Source: Collinsella aerofaciens (lineage in GTDB: Bacteria > Actinomycetota > Coriobacteriia > Coriobacteriales > Coriobacteriaceae). From it: a stretch of 64,000 nt of DNA. Where the stretch lies: positions 113,842 to 177,841 of the forward strand of contig NZ_JAQLDU010000002.1 in assembly GCF_028209625.1 (NCBI RefSeq). Reading direction: 5' to 3'. Shown piece by piece: positions 28,353 through 36,145 of this stretch. Position 1 is the stretch's first letter; the number at the start of each line of letters is the position of its first letter. Below the pieces are notes generated by a model. The model was given only the letters and a program-made list of their open reading frames with translations, searched no databases and had not been told where the DNA came from. A program made the position numbers and the translations under genes.

Positions 28353-30485
28353 GTGGCAAAAAAGCCTCAGCACGCTCAGAACAACCAGCGCAGTCAGCAG
28401 GGCAAACAGGGCCAGCAGCGAAAGCGCGGCGGTAAGGCACAGGCCACAACCGTCAAGGCGACACCCGTCCGCCCCTGGCGTCCGGGCCGCGACAAGTTCC
28501 TCCCCGTCAGCCGCGCCGATATGGACGCGCGCGGCTGGGACCAGTGCGACTTTGTCTACATCTGCGGCGACGCCTACGTGGACCACCCTAGCTTTGGCAT
28601 GGCCATCATCAGCCGCGTCCTCGACGCGCACGGCTACAAAGTGGGCATTATCTGTCAGCCCAACTGGACCGACCCCGCCAGCATCACGGTGCTTGGCGAG
28701 CCACGCCTGGGCTTTCTCGTCAGCGCCGGCAACATGGACTCCATGGTCAACCACTATTCGGTGACCAAGCACCGCCGCCACACCGACGCCTATACCCCTG
28801 GTGGCGAGGAGGGTCACCGCCCCAACCGCGCCGTCACGGTCTACGGCAACCTCATCCGCCAAACGTTCAAGGACGCCCCCATTATCATCGGCGGCATCGA
28901 GGCGAGCCTGCGTCGTCTGGCCCACTACGACTACTGGCAGGACAAGCTCAAGCGCTCGGTACTGCTCGACTCGGGCGCCGACATCCTCATCTACGGCATG
29001 GGCGAGCACGCGATTGTCGAGATCGCCGACGCGCTCGACGCGGGACTGCCCGTCGATCAGATCACCTACATCAACGGCACCGTCTACCGCACCAGCTCGC
29101 TCGACGAGGTCTACGACTACGACCTGCTGCCCAGCTGGGACGACCTTGCCGCCGACAAGCTCAACTACGCGCGCAGCTTTAATGTGCAGCAGCAGAACAT
29201 GGATCCCATCACCGGACACCGCCTGGTAGAGCCCTACCCCAACGGCGTCTATGTGGTGCAGAACCCGCCGTCGGCGACGTTAACGACCGATGAGATGGAC
29301 GAGGTGGCCGAGCTCCCCTACGCACGCGATTGGCATCCCGACTACGACGCGGCAGGCGGCGTGCCGGCCTTTGCAGAGATCAAGTTTTCCATTAGCTCCA
29401 ACCGCGGCTGTTTTGGCGAGTGCTCGTTTTGCGCCCTCACCTTCCACCAGGGCCGCGTGTTGCAGATGCGCAGCCACGACTCGATCATACGCGAGGCCGA
29501 GCTGCTCACGCGCGATCCCGAGTTTAAGGGCTATATCAACGACGTGGGCGGACCGACGGCAAACTTTAGCCGCCCTGCCTGCGACAAACAGCTCAAGCAC
29601 GGCGTGTGCAAGAACAAGCGCTGCCTGTGGCCGAGCGTATGCAAGAACATGGTGGTCGATGAGAGCGGCTACACGCAGCTGTTGCGCGACCTGCGCCAGC
29701 TGCCGGGCGTCAAAAAGGTCTTCGTCCGCAGCGGCATCCGTTTTGACTACACCATGGCCGACACCTCGGACGAGTTTTTGCGCGAGCTGCTGGAACATCA
29801 CGTCTCGGGCCAGCTGCGCGTAGCGCCCGAGCACGTGAGCGACGCGGTGCTCTCCGTGATGGGCAAGCCGAGCCGCGCCGTCTACGACGCGTTCTGCCGT
29901 AAATTTGAACGCCTGAACCGCGAGTACGGACTCAAGCAGTACGTGGTGCCGTATCTGATCTCGAGCCACCCCGGCTCGACCATGAAGGAAGCTGTGGACC
30001 TTGCCGAGGCCGTGCGCGACATGGGCTACATGCCCGAGCAGGTGCAGGACTTTTACCCCACGCCGTCCACCATGTCGACGTGCATGTACTACACCGGCGT
30101 GGATCCGCGCACCATGCAGCCGATCTATGTGGCGCGCGACCCGCACGAAAAGGCCATGCAGCGTGCGCTGATTCAGTATCGCAAACCCGAGAACTACAAG
30201 CTCGTGCGCGAGGCGCTGGAAAAGGCTGGCCGTCGCGACCTGATCGGCTACACCAAGCATTGCCTGATTCGCCCCGTGCCGCCACGCCCGGGCGAGACAT
30301 CTGCTGGCGGGGGGCATAGCACCGGCAAGAAGGGCGGCAAGGCCCACGGCGGCGCTGGCGGCGCTGGCAAGGGACCCAAAGGCAGCAAGGGGCACGGCGG
30401 CATGTCGCGCGCGCAAAACACTGCCGGGCGCAACCGTGCAGCTCAGGGACGTCAAGGCGCCAACGGAGGCGGACGCCGCAACTAG
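28353..30485 (+). CDS. ygiQ: YgiQ-family radical SAM protein
   Basis: A 710-aa radical SAM protein. The cluster motif is RGCFGECSFC (Cys-x3-Cys-x2-Cys, about residue 350) with the family-typical VYICGDAYVDHPSFG at the N-terminus and HPGSTMKEAV later. YgiQ proteins are widespread with no firmly assigned reaction. The last ~70 residues are a low-complexity tail rich in Gly, Lys, His and Ala. The GTG at 28353 is chosen because GGAGGG lies just upstream and homologues start near here. Its 3' end overlaps the convergent CPBP gene by four bases. Confidence 0.88.
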   Translation: MAKKPQHAQNNQRSQQGKQGQQRKRGGKAQATTVKATPVRPWRPGRDKFLPVSRADMDARGWDQCDFVYICGDAYVDHPSFGMAIISRVLDAHGYKVGIICQPNWTDPASITVLGEPRLGFLVSAGNMDSMVNHYSVTKHRRHTDAYTPGGEEGHRPNRAVTVYGNLIRQTFKDAPIIIGGIEASLRRLAHYDYWQDKLKRSVLLDSGADILIYGMGEHAIVEIADALDAGLPVDQITYINGTVYRTSSLDEVYDYDLLPSWDDLAADKLNYARSFNVQQQNMDPITGHRLVEPYPNGVYVVQNPPSATLTTDEMDEVAELPYARDWHPDYDAAGGVPAFAEIKFSISSNRGCFGECSFCALTFHQGRVLQMRSHDSIIREAELLTRDPEFKGYINDVGGPTANFSRPACDKQLKHGVCKNKRCLWPSVCKNMVVDESGYTQLLRDLRQLPGVKKVFVRSGIRFDYTMADTSDEFLRELLEHHVSGQLRVAPEHVSDAVLSVMGKPSRAVYDAFCRKFERLNREYGLKQYVVPYLISSHPGSTMKEAVDLAEAVRDMGYMPEQVQDFYPTPSTMSTCMYYTGVDPRTMQPIYVARDPHEKAMQRALIQYRKPENYKLVREALEKAGRRDLIGYTKHCLIRPVPPRPGETSAGGGHSTGKKGGKAHGGAGGAGKGPKGSKGHGGMSRAQNTAGRNRAAQGRQGANGGGRRN

Positions 30486-31393
30486 GGCAGCGGTGCGCTC
30501 GCTGCATCCATCCCACACGCGCGGCGCAGCGAGCGCATCGCCTCCACGAGGACGATGCCGGCTATGGTGACCGTGATTACCACGTCGAGCGGTGTGTTCA
30601 CAAACCACAACAGACCCATCAGGTACGACCCGGCGTTAAAAGCAAAGTGCAGCAGGATCGTGTAGCGGAGCTTTCCGGTGGTCACAAGCACCCAGCCAAA
30701 GATGAGGCCGGCGGCACCTGCATAACAGCCCTGCACCCAGTTCATGTGCATAAAACCGAAGATCGCCGCCTGCAGCACGACCGCCGCGGCGATACCCCGC
30801 GTGCTCGGGGCCGCCCAGGGCACCATGGCGCCGTCCTGCGCGCTCGCACGACGCCGCCGCTTCCAAAGTGGGCGACATTGGGAGTTAAACGCCCGGAGTG
30901 AAAACTCAAAGATGACGCCGCGTACCAGGAGCTCTTCACAAAACGGCGCACCAAGCACCGTGGTCAGGACGGCAAGAAGGTTGGTATCGCCCATGCCTGT
31001 TTCCTCGACGAGCTCGCTATAGTCTGCCGCAACCTCGGGCAGCAGCGACAGCACGCCGTCGCATAGGTAGCTAATGACCACCTGCATGGATAGGCCGATC
31101 ACGACAACGCATGCGATGCGCTTCCATGCAGCATTTGCTCCCCCGCCGAGCGGGCGCTCACCTTGCCGGCGCGCCATGAAGGAGCGGGGCCACAGATAGC
31201 GCCACCACAGCAGCGCCATCAAAAACGACGCCGTCTGAGCGGCGGCCTGAAACCATTGAATATCGAGGTTGTCGATCGGGAAACCCGTCAGTGCCGACAC
31301 GATGTCCAGCGCGGAGAACAAAACGATGCTCAGGGCAATATCGGCAGCGACGACGCCAAAACAAGCAAGCGCCCAAACCAGCGCATTGAGCAT
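30482..31393 (-). CDS. CPBP-family intramembrane glutamic protease
   Basis: A 303-aa membrane protein with the Abi/CAAX-protease (Rce1-like) motifs: EELLVRG (Glu153, Glu154, Arg158), FGFMHMNW (His216) and LLHFAFN (His249). In bacteria these proteins act in bacteriocin self-immunity or prenyl-protein-like processing; the substrate here is unknown. A basic, loop-like insertion of about 30 residues (WKRRRRASAQDG) lies between the first and second motifs. The ATG at 31393 follows GAGGAGG; the longer frame upstream runs through a palindromic repeat and is not used. Confidence 0.8.
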   Translation of the reverse strand: MLNALVWALACFGVVAADIALSIVLFSALDIVSALTGFPIDNLDIQWFQAAAQTASFLMALLWWRYLWPRSFMARRQGERPLGGGANAAWKRIACVVVIGLSMQVVISYLCDGVLSLLPEVAADYSELVEETGMGDTNLLAVLTTVLGAPFCEELLVRGVIFEFSLRAFNSQCRPLWKRRRRASAQDGAMVPWAAPSTRGIAAAVVLQAAIFGFMHMNWVQGCYAGAAGLIFGWVLVTTGKLRYTILLHFAFNAGSYLMGLLWFVNTPLDVVITVTIAGIVLVEAMRSLRRACGMDAASAPLP

Positions 31394-31410
31394 GCCAACC
31401 TCCTCAAAAC

Positions 31411-31468
31411 CCGGCACTTGGGGACGTTCCTTAACTGCCGGCAGAAAAGGAACGTCCCCAAGTGCCGG
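31411..31468. repeat. 22-bp perfect inverted repeat, GGGGACGTTCC type
   Basis: Arms 31411-31432 and 31447-31468 are exact reverse complements, with GGCACTTGGGGACGTTCCTT in the left arm. The loop holds a second small palindrome CTGCCGGCAG. A diverged copy of the same words occurs at 42938-42983. Confidence 0.85.
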
Positions 31469-31481
31469 CAGTTTGGGACAG

Positions 31482-31685
31482 TCATTGTTGATGAGAATCG
31501 GGCGCAGTGCCAAAAGCCCCGCTCGGCGAGATGTCGAACGGGAAGGTGCCGCAGCGATTGAACGCAGCGATAAACATGCGGATGGCGTTGGACGGCGTGG
31601 TGCCCACGAGCTGAGTTGCCGCCGCGAAGGCCGCCTTTTCCTCGGGCAAGACCTTCGCGACAACCGGGGTCATGTGTTCTGCCAT
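31482..31685 (-). CDS. RelB/DinJ-like antitoxin (orphan)
   Basis: A 67-aa protein with the RelB/DinJ ribbon-helix-helix N-terminus: TPVVAKVLPEEKAAF, then TQLVGTTPSNAIRMFIAAFN and the FPFDI tail. In such systems a RelE/YafQ toxin normally follows directly. Here the stop is followed by a palindromic repeat and the CPBP gene, and no toxin-like frame is seen. A separate toxin gene may have been lost. The ATG at 31685 has AAGGAAG upstream. An inverted-repeat operator candidate lies about 115 bases before the start. Confidence 0.7.
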   Translation of the reverse strand: MAEHMTPVVAKVLPEEKAAFAAATQLVGTTPSNAIRMFIAAFNRCGTFPFDISPSGAFGTAPDSHQQ

Positions 31686-31799
31686 GGCGCTTCCTTTTTG
31701 AAACGACGGTGGTGCGGATAGATGCGGGCCACGCGGCTGGGCGACGGGCTGTGAAGGCAACCCGATTGGCCCGCATCCTGAGTTTGTTTCTACGGCATT

Positions 31800-31828
31800 G
31801 GTATTACTTGGTATTCCTAAGTATTACC
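31800..31828. promoter_or_regulatory. Candidate operator of the RelB-like gene
   Basis: GGTATTACTT-N9-AAGTATTACC is a near-perfect palindrome upstream of the antitoxin gene in an AT-rich promoter-like stretch. RelB-type antitoxins usually bind such sites. A GGGGACGGAGAAAAACGG relic of the palindrome family follows at about 31856. Confidence 0.4.
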
Positions 31829-31899
31829 CCGCAGATAGAATACCACACCCGCCCCATGGGGACGGAGAAAAACGGATTATTTTGTTGCTGAGTAAGTAT

Positions 31900-33276
31900 T
31901 TAGAGCGTGATGATGTCCGAGATATTGAGGGCCCGAGCGTCAGCGGCATCGTGTGTGGCGAGTAGGAGCGTGCGACCGTCGAGCAGATCGAGCACGACCT
32001 CGGCCGTCGCATCGCGCGCGACGACATCCAGGCCGGTAAAGGGCTCGTCCAGAATCACCGCGCCGCCCGGGCACAGCAGTGCTCGGGCAATCTCGACGCG
32101 ACGACGCTGCCCACCCGAGAGCTCGGCCACGCGAGCATGCAAATCGACCCCCGGCACCAACAGGCGCAGCAGGGCCGCGGCACCCGAGGCGTCCACGCGC
32201 GCGTCGGCGCACACCAGCACGTTTTCCAAAGCCGAAACGTCCTCAACCAAGCGCACGTCCTGAAACACCATGGAGCACGGCGCGCACTCCCCCGCAGCCA
32301 GCGCAAGCAACGTCGACTTGCCCACACCCGAGGCGCCCATCACGCAGGCGCGCCCACCGGCGGGCACACGGAGTGTCAGTCCGTCGAGCGCCGGAGCCCA
32401 GGGCGCCCGCTCGCCCACGGCGAGCGCAAGCTCCGCCGCAGCGCCGCCCCCGGCAGCCCCCGCACGCCCGCGAGCGCCGCGCCCATGCGCCCGCACGGCC
32501 ACGCGCCACGCCACGGGTCCCGAAACCCGCAGCAGCCACACCAGCACGCGCTCACACGCCCACGAGGCGGCAACGACCAGCACGGTCCACGCCAGCAGAT
32601 CAGCTGTCTCGATCAAAAGCTTCGCCTGATAGATGCGCTCACCCACGGTGCCCACCGCCATGCCGATGAGCTCGGCTGCCACGCCGGCCTTCCAGCTCAT
32701 GCCAATCACGGCACGCGCACACGAAAGCACAAACGGCAGGACTTCGCGCCAGGTATGGGCGCAAAACAGTCGCCAGCCGCGCACGCCATGCAGACGGAAC
32801 ATCTGCTCCAGCGGTTTATTCACCTGTGCCAAGCCCTCGGCCAGCGAAAAATACACGCCCGGCAGCGCCATCAAAAAGACTGCCGCGATGCTCACGCGCG
32901 CCGACCCCAGCCAGATTAGCAACAGGACCACCACGCAGGCGACCGGTGTCGCCTTTACAAACGACAGCGCCGGAGCCACCAGGTGCGCAAACGCCCGCGA
33001 ACGTGACGAAATCCCGGCAAGCACACCACCACACACCGCGGCAAGCGCCAGCCCGCCCAGTATCCGCGCGCCCGAGCCCGCCAAAATCGCCCAGGTACCG
33101 CCATCGCACACCAGGCGCAGAAGCGCCAAGGCAACAGCACCCGGCCCCGGCAAGATCAGCGGCTGCGCCACCAGCGACGCCGCAAAGATCCACACGGCAA
33201 GCCAAAAGGCGGCGACGGCACCCACTGCCGCCACCGCCTTCGCACGCTCAGTCATGTGTCGAGCAAACGCACGCAC
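31900..33276 (-). CDS. ABC transporter: permease fused to ATPase (SsuC/SsuB type)
   Basis: A 458-aa chain joining two subunits that are normally separate. Residues about 1-260 are a BPD-type permease of the nitrate/sulfonate/taurine class, with the EAA-like loop EQMFRLHGVRGWRLFCAHTWREVLP. Residues about 290-458 are a compact ATPase with Walker A MGASGVGKST, signature LSGGQRRRVEIARALL, Walker B AVILDEP and switch ATHDAAD. A Gly/Ala/Arg linker joins them. The GTG start at 33276 has GGAG six bases upstream, inside the end of the preceding lipoprotein gene. Its partner is the adjacent substrate-binding lipoprotein. The substrate is unknown. Confidence 0.83.
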   Translation of the reverse strand: MRAFARHMTERAKAVAAVGAVAAFWLAVWIFAASLVAQPLILPGPGAVALALLRLVCDGGTWAILAGSGARILGGLALAAVCGGVLAGISSRSRAFAHLVAPALSFVKATPVACVVVLLLIWLGSARVSIAAVFLMALPGVYFSLAEGLAQVNKPLEQMFRLHGVRGWRLFCAHTWREVLPFVLSCARAVIGMSWKAGVAAELIGMAVGTVGERIYQAKLLIETADLLAWTVLVVAASWACERVLVWLLRVSGPVAWRVAVRAHGRGARGRAGAAGGGAAAELALAVGERAPWAPALDGLTLRVPAGGRACVMGASGVGKSTLLALAAGECAPCSMVFQDVRLVEDVSALENVLVCADARVDASGAAALLRLLVPGVDLHARVAELSGGQRRRVEIARALLCPGGAVILDEPFTGLDVVARDATAEVVLDLLDGRTLLLATHDAADARALNISDIITL

Positions 33277-33279
33277 GGG

Positions 33280-34338
33280 CTACTCCATGTAGTAAAAATC
33301 GTCAGCCGGGAGCTTACCGCCCACGGCACTCGCGTCCGCATCGGCCAGCACCTGCAGGTACCCACCGAGCGCCGCCTTCATATCTTTCCCCGTCTGGCAC
33401 ACGAGCATGCACCCGGGAATCGCCTTTTCGGCAATCGTGGCGTTATCGACGATACCCGCATCGACCACCGCCTGAGCCCAGTCCGCCGGTGCCGCGTTTA
33501 CGGCCTCAACGCTCGCCGCATGGCAGCTTAAGAACTCCGCCACAGCCTCGGGATGCTCCTCGGCAAAGGCACGGCGCACCACGGTCACGCCCGTCAGCAA
33601 ACGGGAGCCCGTGTTATCCGCGAGCTCGTCCCACACATCGGTCAGGCTCACCGGTGCCGACAGCTTGCCCTCGCTCTTGGCGATGGCAGCGGTCTTGAAT
33701 GGCTCCGGCAGCACGCCCACGGCGGACGGGTCGGCAAGCAGGGCCGACAGCACCTCGGTGGGTTCGCTCTTAAACTCAAGCGCCACCTGGCCAGTCAGAC
33801 CTGCGCGCTCCAGCAGGTAGTTCATGACGTACTCCGGCGTGGTGCCCTTACCCGTCATATAGACGGTGCGGCCCGCCAGGTCGCCAAACGAGATCACGCC
33901 CGCGTCGCCCGTCACCACGCTCAGCACGCCCAGCGTGTTGATGTCGATGACCTGCACCGCGCCCTCGGTCTTGTTGTAGAGCACGCTCGCCACATTGGCG
34001 GGCACCAGGGCAATGTCGATATCGCCCTGAATGACCTTGGGCACAATCTCGTCGGCGGCAGTGTTGATCGCAAAGTCGAACTCATTGTCCGTCTCGCCAT
34101 CGGCCGCCTGGTCCATAAACTGCACCAGCCCAATCGACGTCGGGCCCTTGAGCGACGCGACGTGCACCTCAACCGGCTCGGCAGCGGCACCGTCGGCGGC
34201 CTTCCCGGCAGCCGAACCCGCTGCAGACCCCGCCCCCACAGCTCCGCCGCCGCAGCCAGCCAGCGCGAGCGACAACGCGCCCGCGGCAAGCGCCGAGGCA
34301 AATCCTCGGCGCGTCATCTCAACATCAAACGTGCGCAT
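33280..34338 (-). CDS. ABC transporter substrate-binding lipoprotein (NMT1/SsuA-like)
   Basis: A 352-aa exported lipoprotein. The signal region has a twin-arginine-like TRRGFAS and a lipobox LALAGC, followed by a Gly/Ala/Ser linker. The mature part has the NitT/TauT periplasmic-binding pattern: GPTSIGLVQF, DIALVPANVASVLYN, SFGDLAGRTVYMTGKGTTPEYV and VGVLPEPF. Its start lies two bases beyond the hydrogenase stop, and its stop lies just before the permease-ATPase start. This coupling ties the importer to the hydrogenase operon. The ligand cannot be read from sequence. Confidence 0.83.
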   Translation of the reverse strand: MRTFDVEMTRRGFASALAAGALSLALAGCGGGAVGAGSAAGSAAGKAADGAAAEPVEVHVASLKGPTSIGLVQFMDQAADGETDNEFDFAINTAADEIVPKVIQGDIDIALVPANVASVLYNKTEGAVQVIDINTLGVLSVVTGDAGVISFGDLAGRTVYMTGKGTTPEYVMNYLLERAGLTGQVALEFKSEPTEVLSALLADPSAVGVLPEPFKTAAIAKSEGKLSAPVSLTDVWDELADNTGSRLLTGVTVVRRAFAEEHPEAVAEFLSCHAASVEAVNAAPADWAQAVVDAGIVDNATIAEKAIPGCMLVCQTGKDMKAALGGYLQVLADADASAVGGKLPADDFYYME

Positions 34339-34340
34339 CG

Positions 34341-36095
34341 CTAGCACGCCCCCTCGTTGGGCATCGTCCATGCGTGATGGTCGGTATGCAGCAGCTCCTC
34401 GGCCAGCGGCGAGAGCGGCTCGCCCAAAAACTCGCGGTAGCATGCCTGGACATCGGGGTTCTCGTGCGAGAAGCGAATGTCCGCCTTCGCATCCAGGCCC
34501 CACAGCACCTGGCCGCGCTCAGCTGCCAGCTCGCAGCCGTCGTGAATGGGCTGACCGCCGCCACCGACGCAGCCGCCCGGGCACGCCATGACCTCAACGA
34601 AGTCATAGCTCACGCGACCGTCGCGAATCGCGTCGAGCAGACGGGCGGCGTTGCCCAGCCCGTGCGCCACGGCGACGCGCACCTTGGTGCCATCGATATC
34701 GGCCACGGCTTCCTTCCAGCCGTCCAGGCCGCGCACGTCGGTAAAGAAGTCGGCGTCGGGGTTCTTGCCCGTCACCAGGTAATAGGCCGAGCGCACGGCG
34801 GCCTCCATCACGCCGCCCGTGGCGCCAAAGATCACGCCCGCGCCCGTGCCAAAGCCCAGCGGCGTATCGAGCGGCTCCTCAACCAGCGTGTCCACGCTCA
34901 CGTGGCTCGCGCGGATCATGCGCACCATCTCGCGCACCGTCAGCGCAACGTCCACGTCGGGCGCGCCGCCCTCGCCCATCATGCTCGGCAGCGCACACTC
35001 GGCCTTCTTGGCCGTGCACGGCATAACGGACACCACGAACAGACGCTCGGGCTCCACGCCCAGCACCTTGGCGTAGTAGGTCTTGGCGATGGCGCCGAAC
35101 ATCTGCTGCGGCGACTTGGACGTGGACAGGCTGTCGACAAACTCCGGATAACGCGCCTTCACAAAGCGAACCCAACCCGGGCAGCAGCTCGTAAACATGG
35201 GCCAGCCGCGGCTGTCACCTTCGCCCTTGGCGGCGGCGCCCAGGCGCTCGAGCAGTTCGGAGCCCTCCTCCATAATGGTGAGGTCGGCCGAGAAATCGGT
35301 GTCGAACACGTACTCAAAGCCAACGCGGCGCAGGGCGCAAGCCAGGCGCTCGACGGTGGCCTCCTCGCGCGGAATGCCGAGCTCCTCGCCCCAGGCGCTA
35401 CGCACGGCCGGCGCAATCTGCACCAGTACGATCTTGTCGGGATCGGCGATGGCGTCGAACACGGTCTCGGTATCGTCACGCTCGCGCAGGGCGCCCGTCG
35501 GGCAATGCGTGATGCACTGACCGCACGCGACGCAATCGGTCTTGCCGATCGGCGCACGCCCGCGGGTGCCCACGGCGGTATGCGTGGCGCGGTTGGTCAG
35601 GTCCCAAATCCCTAAGCCCTGCACGCTCTCGCATACCTTGATGCAGCGCATGCATTTAATGCACTTGTCGTTGTCGCGAATGATGGGGAAATCGAAGTCC
35701 CAGTCCTCACCCGTCAAGTGCTTTTGATACGGCAGGTAGAAAATACCCAGGTCGTTGGCGATGGTCTGCAAGTTGCAGTTGCCGCTGCGCACGCAGCTCG
35801 CACACTGCGCATCGTGCTGCGACAGCAGCAGCTGCACGTTGGTGCGACGGGCCTCGCGGGCCTTGGGGCTGTTGGTGTGGACCACCATGCCGTCGAGCAC
35901 GTAGTTGTTGCAGGCGGCAACCAGCTGGTCGCAGCCCTCGACCTCGACCACGCACACGCGGCAGCCGCCGATCTCGTTCAGATCGCGCAGATAGCACAGG
36001 GTGGGAATCTGGATGCCGACGGACTTAGCCGCGTCCAGGATCGTGGTGTGCTCGGGAACCACAACCTCGCAATTATCGATAGTGAGCTTGACCAT
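34341..36095 (-). CDS. hydA: [FeFe] hydrogenase, group A, catalytic subunit
   Basis: A 584-aa modular hydrogenase. The N-terminus is a 2Fe-2S ferredoxin domain (Cys34, 45, 48, 62), then a His-ligated cluster (His94, Cys98, 101, 107) and two 4Fe-4S clusters (Cys145-155 and Cys188-198). The H-cluster motifs are all intact: TSCCPGW (302-308), MPCTAKKAE (358-366) and MACPGGCVGGGGQP (503-516). The C-terminal small-subunit domain follows. It evolves or takes up H2. The start at MVKLTIDN (36095, GGAG upstream) matches family homology. An alternative ATG at 36152, with its own strong GGAGG and overlapping the preceding stop, would add 19 residues. H-cluster maturases HydEFG are not in the window. Confidence 0.93.
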   Translation of the reverse strand: MVKLTIDNCEVVVPEHTTILDAAKSVGIQIPTLCYLRDLNEIGGCRVCVVEVEGCDQLVAACNNYVLDGMVVHTNSPKAREARRTNVQLLLSQHDAQCASCVRSGNCNLQTIANDLGIFYLPYQKHLTGEDWDFDFPIIRDNDKCIKCMRCIKVCESVQGLGIWDLTNRATHTAVGTRGRAPIGKTDCVACGQCITHCPTGALRERDDTETVFDAIADPDKIVLVQIAPAVRSAWGEELGIPREEATVERLACALRRVGFEYVFDTDFSADLTIMEEGSELLERLGAAAKGEGDSRGWPMFTSCCPGWVRFVKARYPEFVDSLSTSKSPQQMFGAIAKTYYAKVLGVEPERLFVVSVMPCTAKKAECALPSMMGEGGAPDVDVALTVREMVRMIRASHVSVDTLVEEPLDTPLGFGTGAGVIFGATGGVMEAAVRSAYYLVTGKNPDADFFTDVRGLDGWKEAVADIDGTKVRVAVAHGLGNAARLLDAIRDGRVSYDFVEVMACPGGCVGGGGQPIHDGCELAAERGQVLWGLDAKADIRFSHENPDVQACYREFLGEPLSPLAEELLHTDHHAWTMPNEGAC

Positions 36096-36145
36096 GTTAT
36101 GCGCTCCGTTTTTTGTGTTGTCGCTGACAGTGGTTTTGTTGGGCT

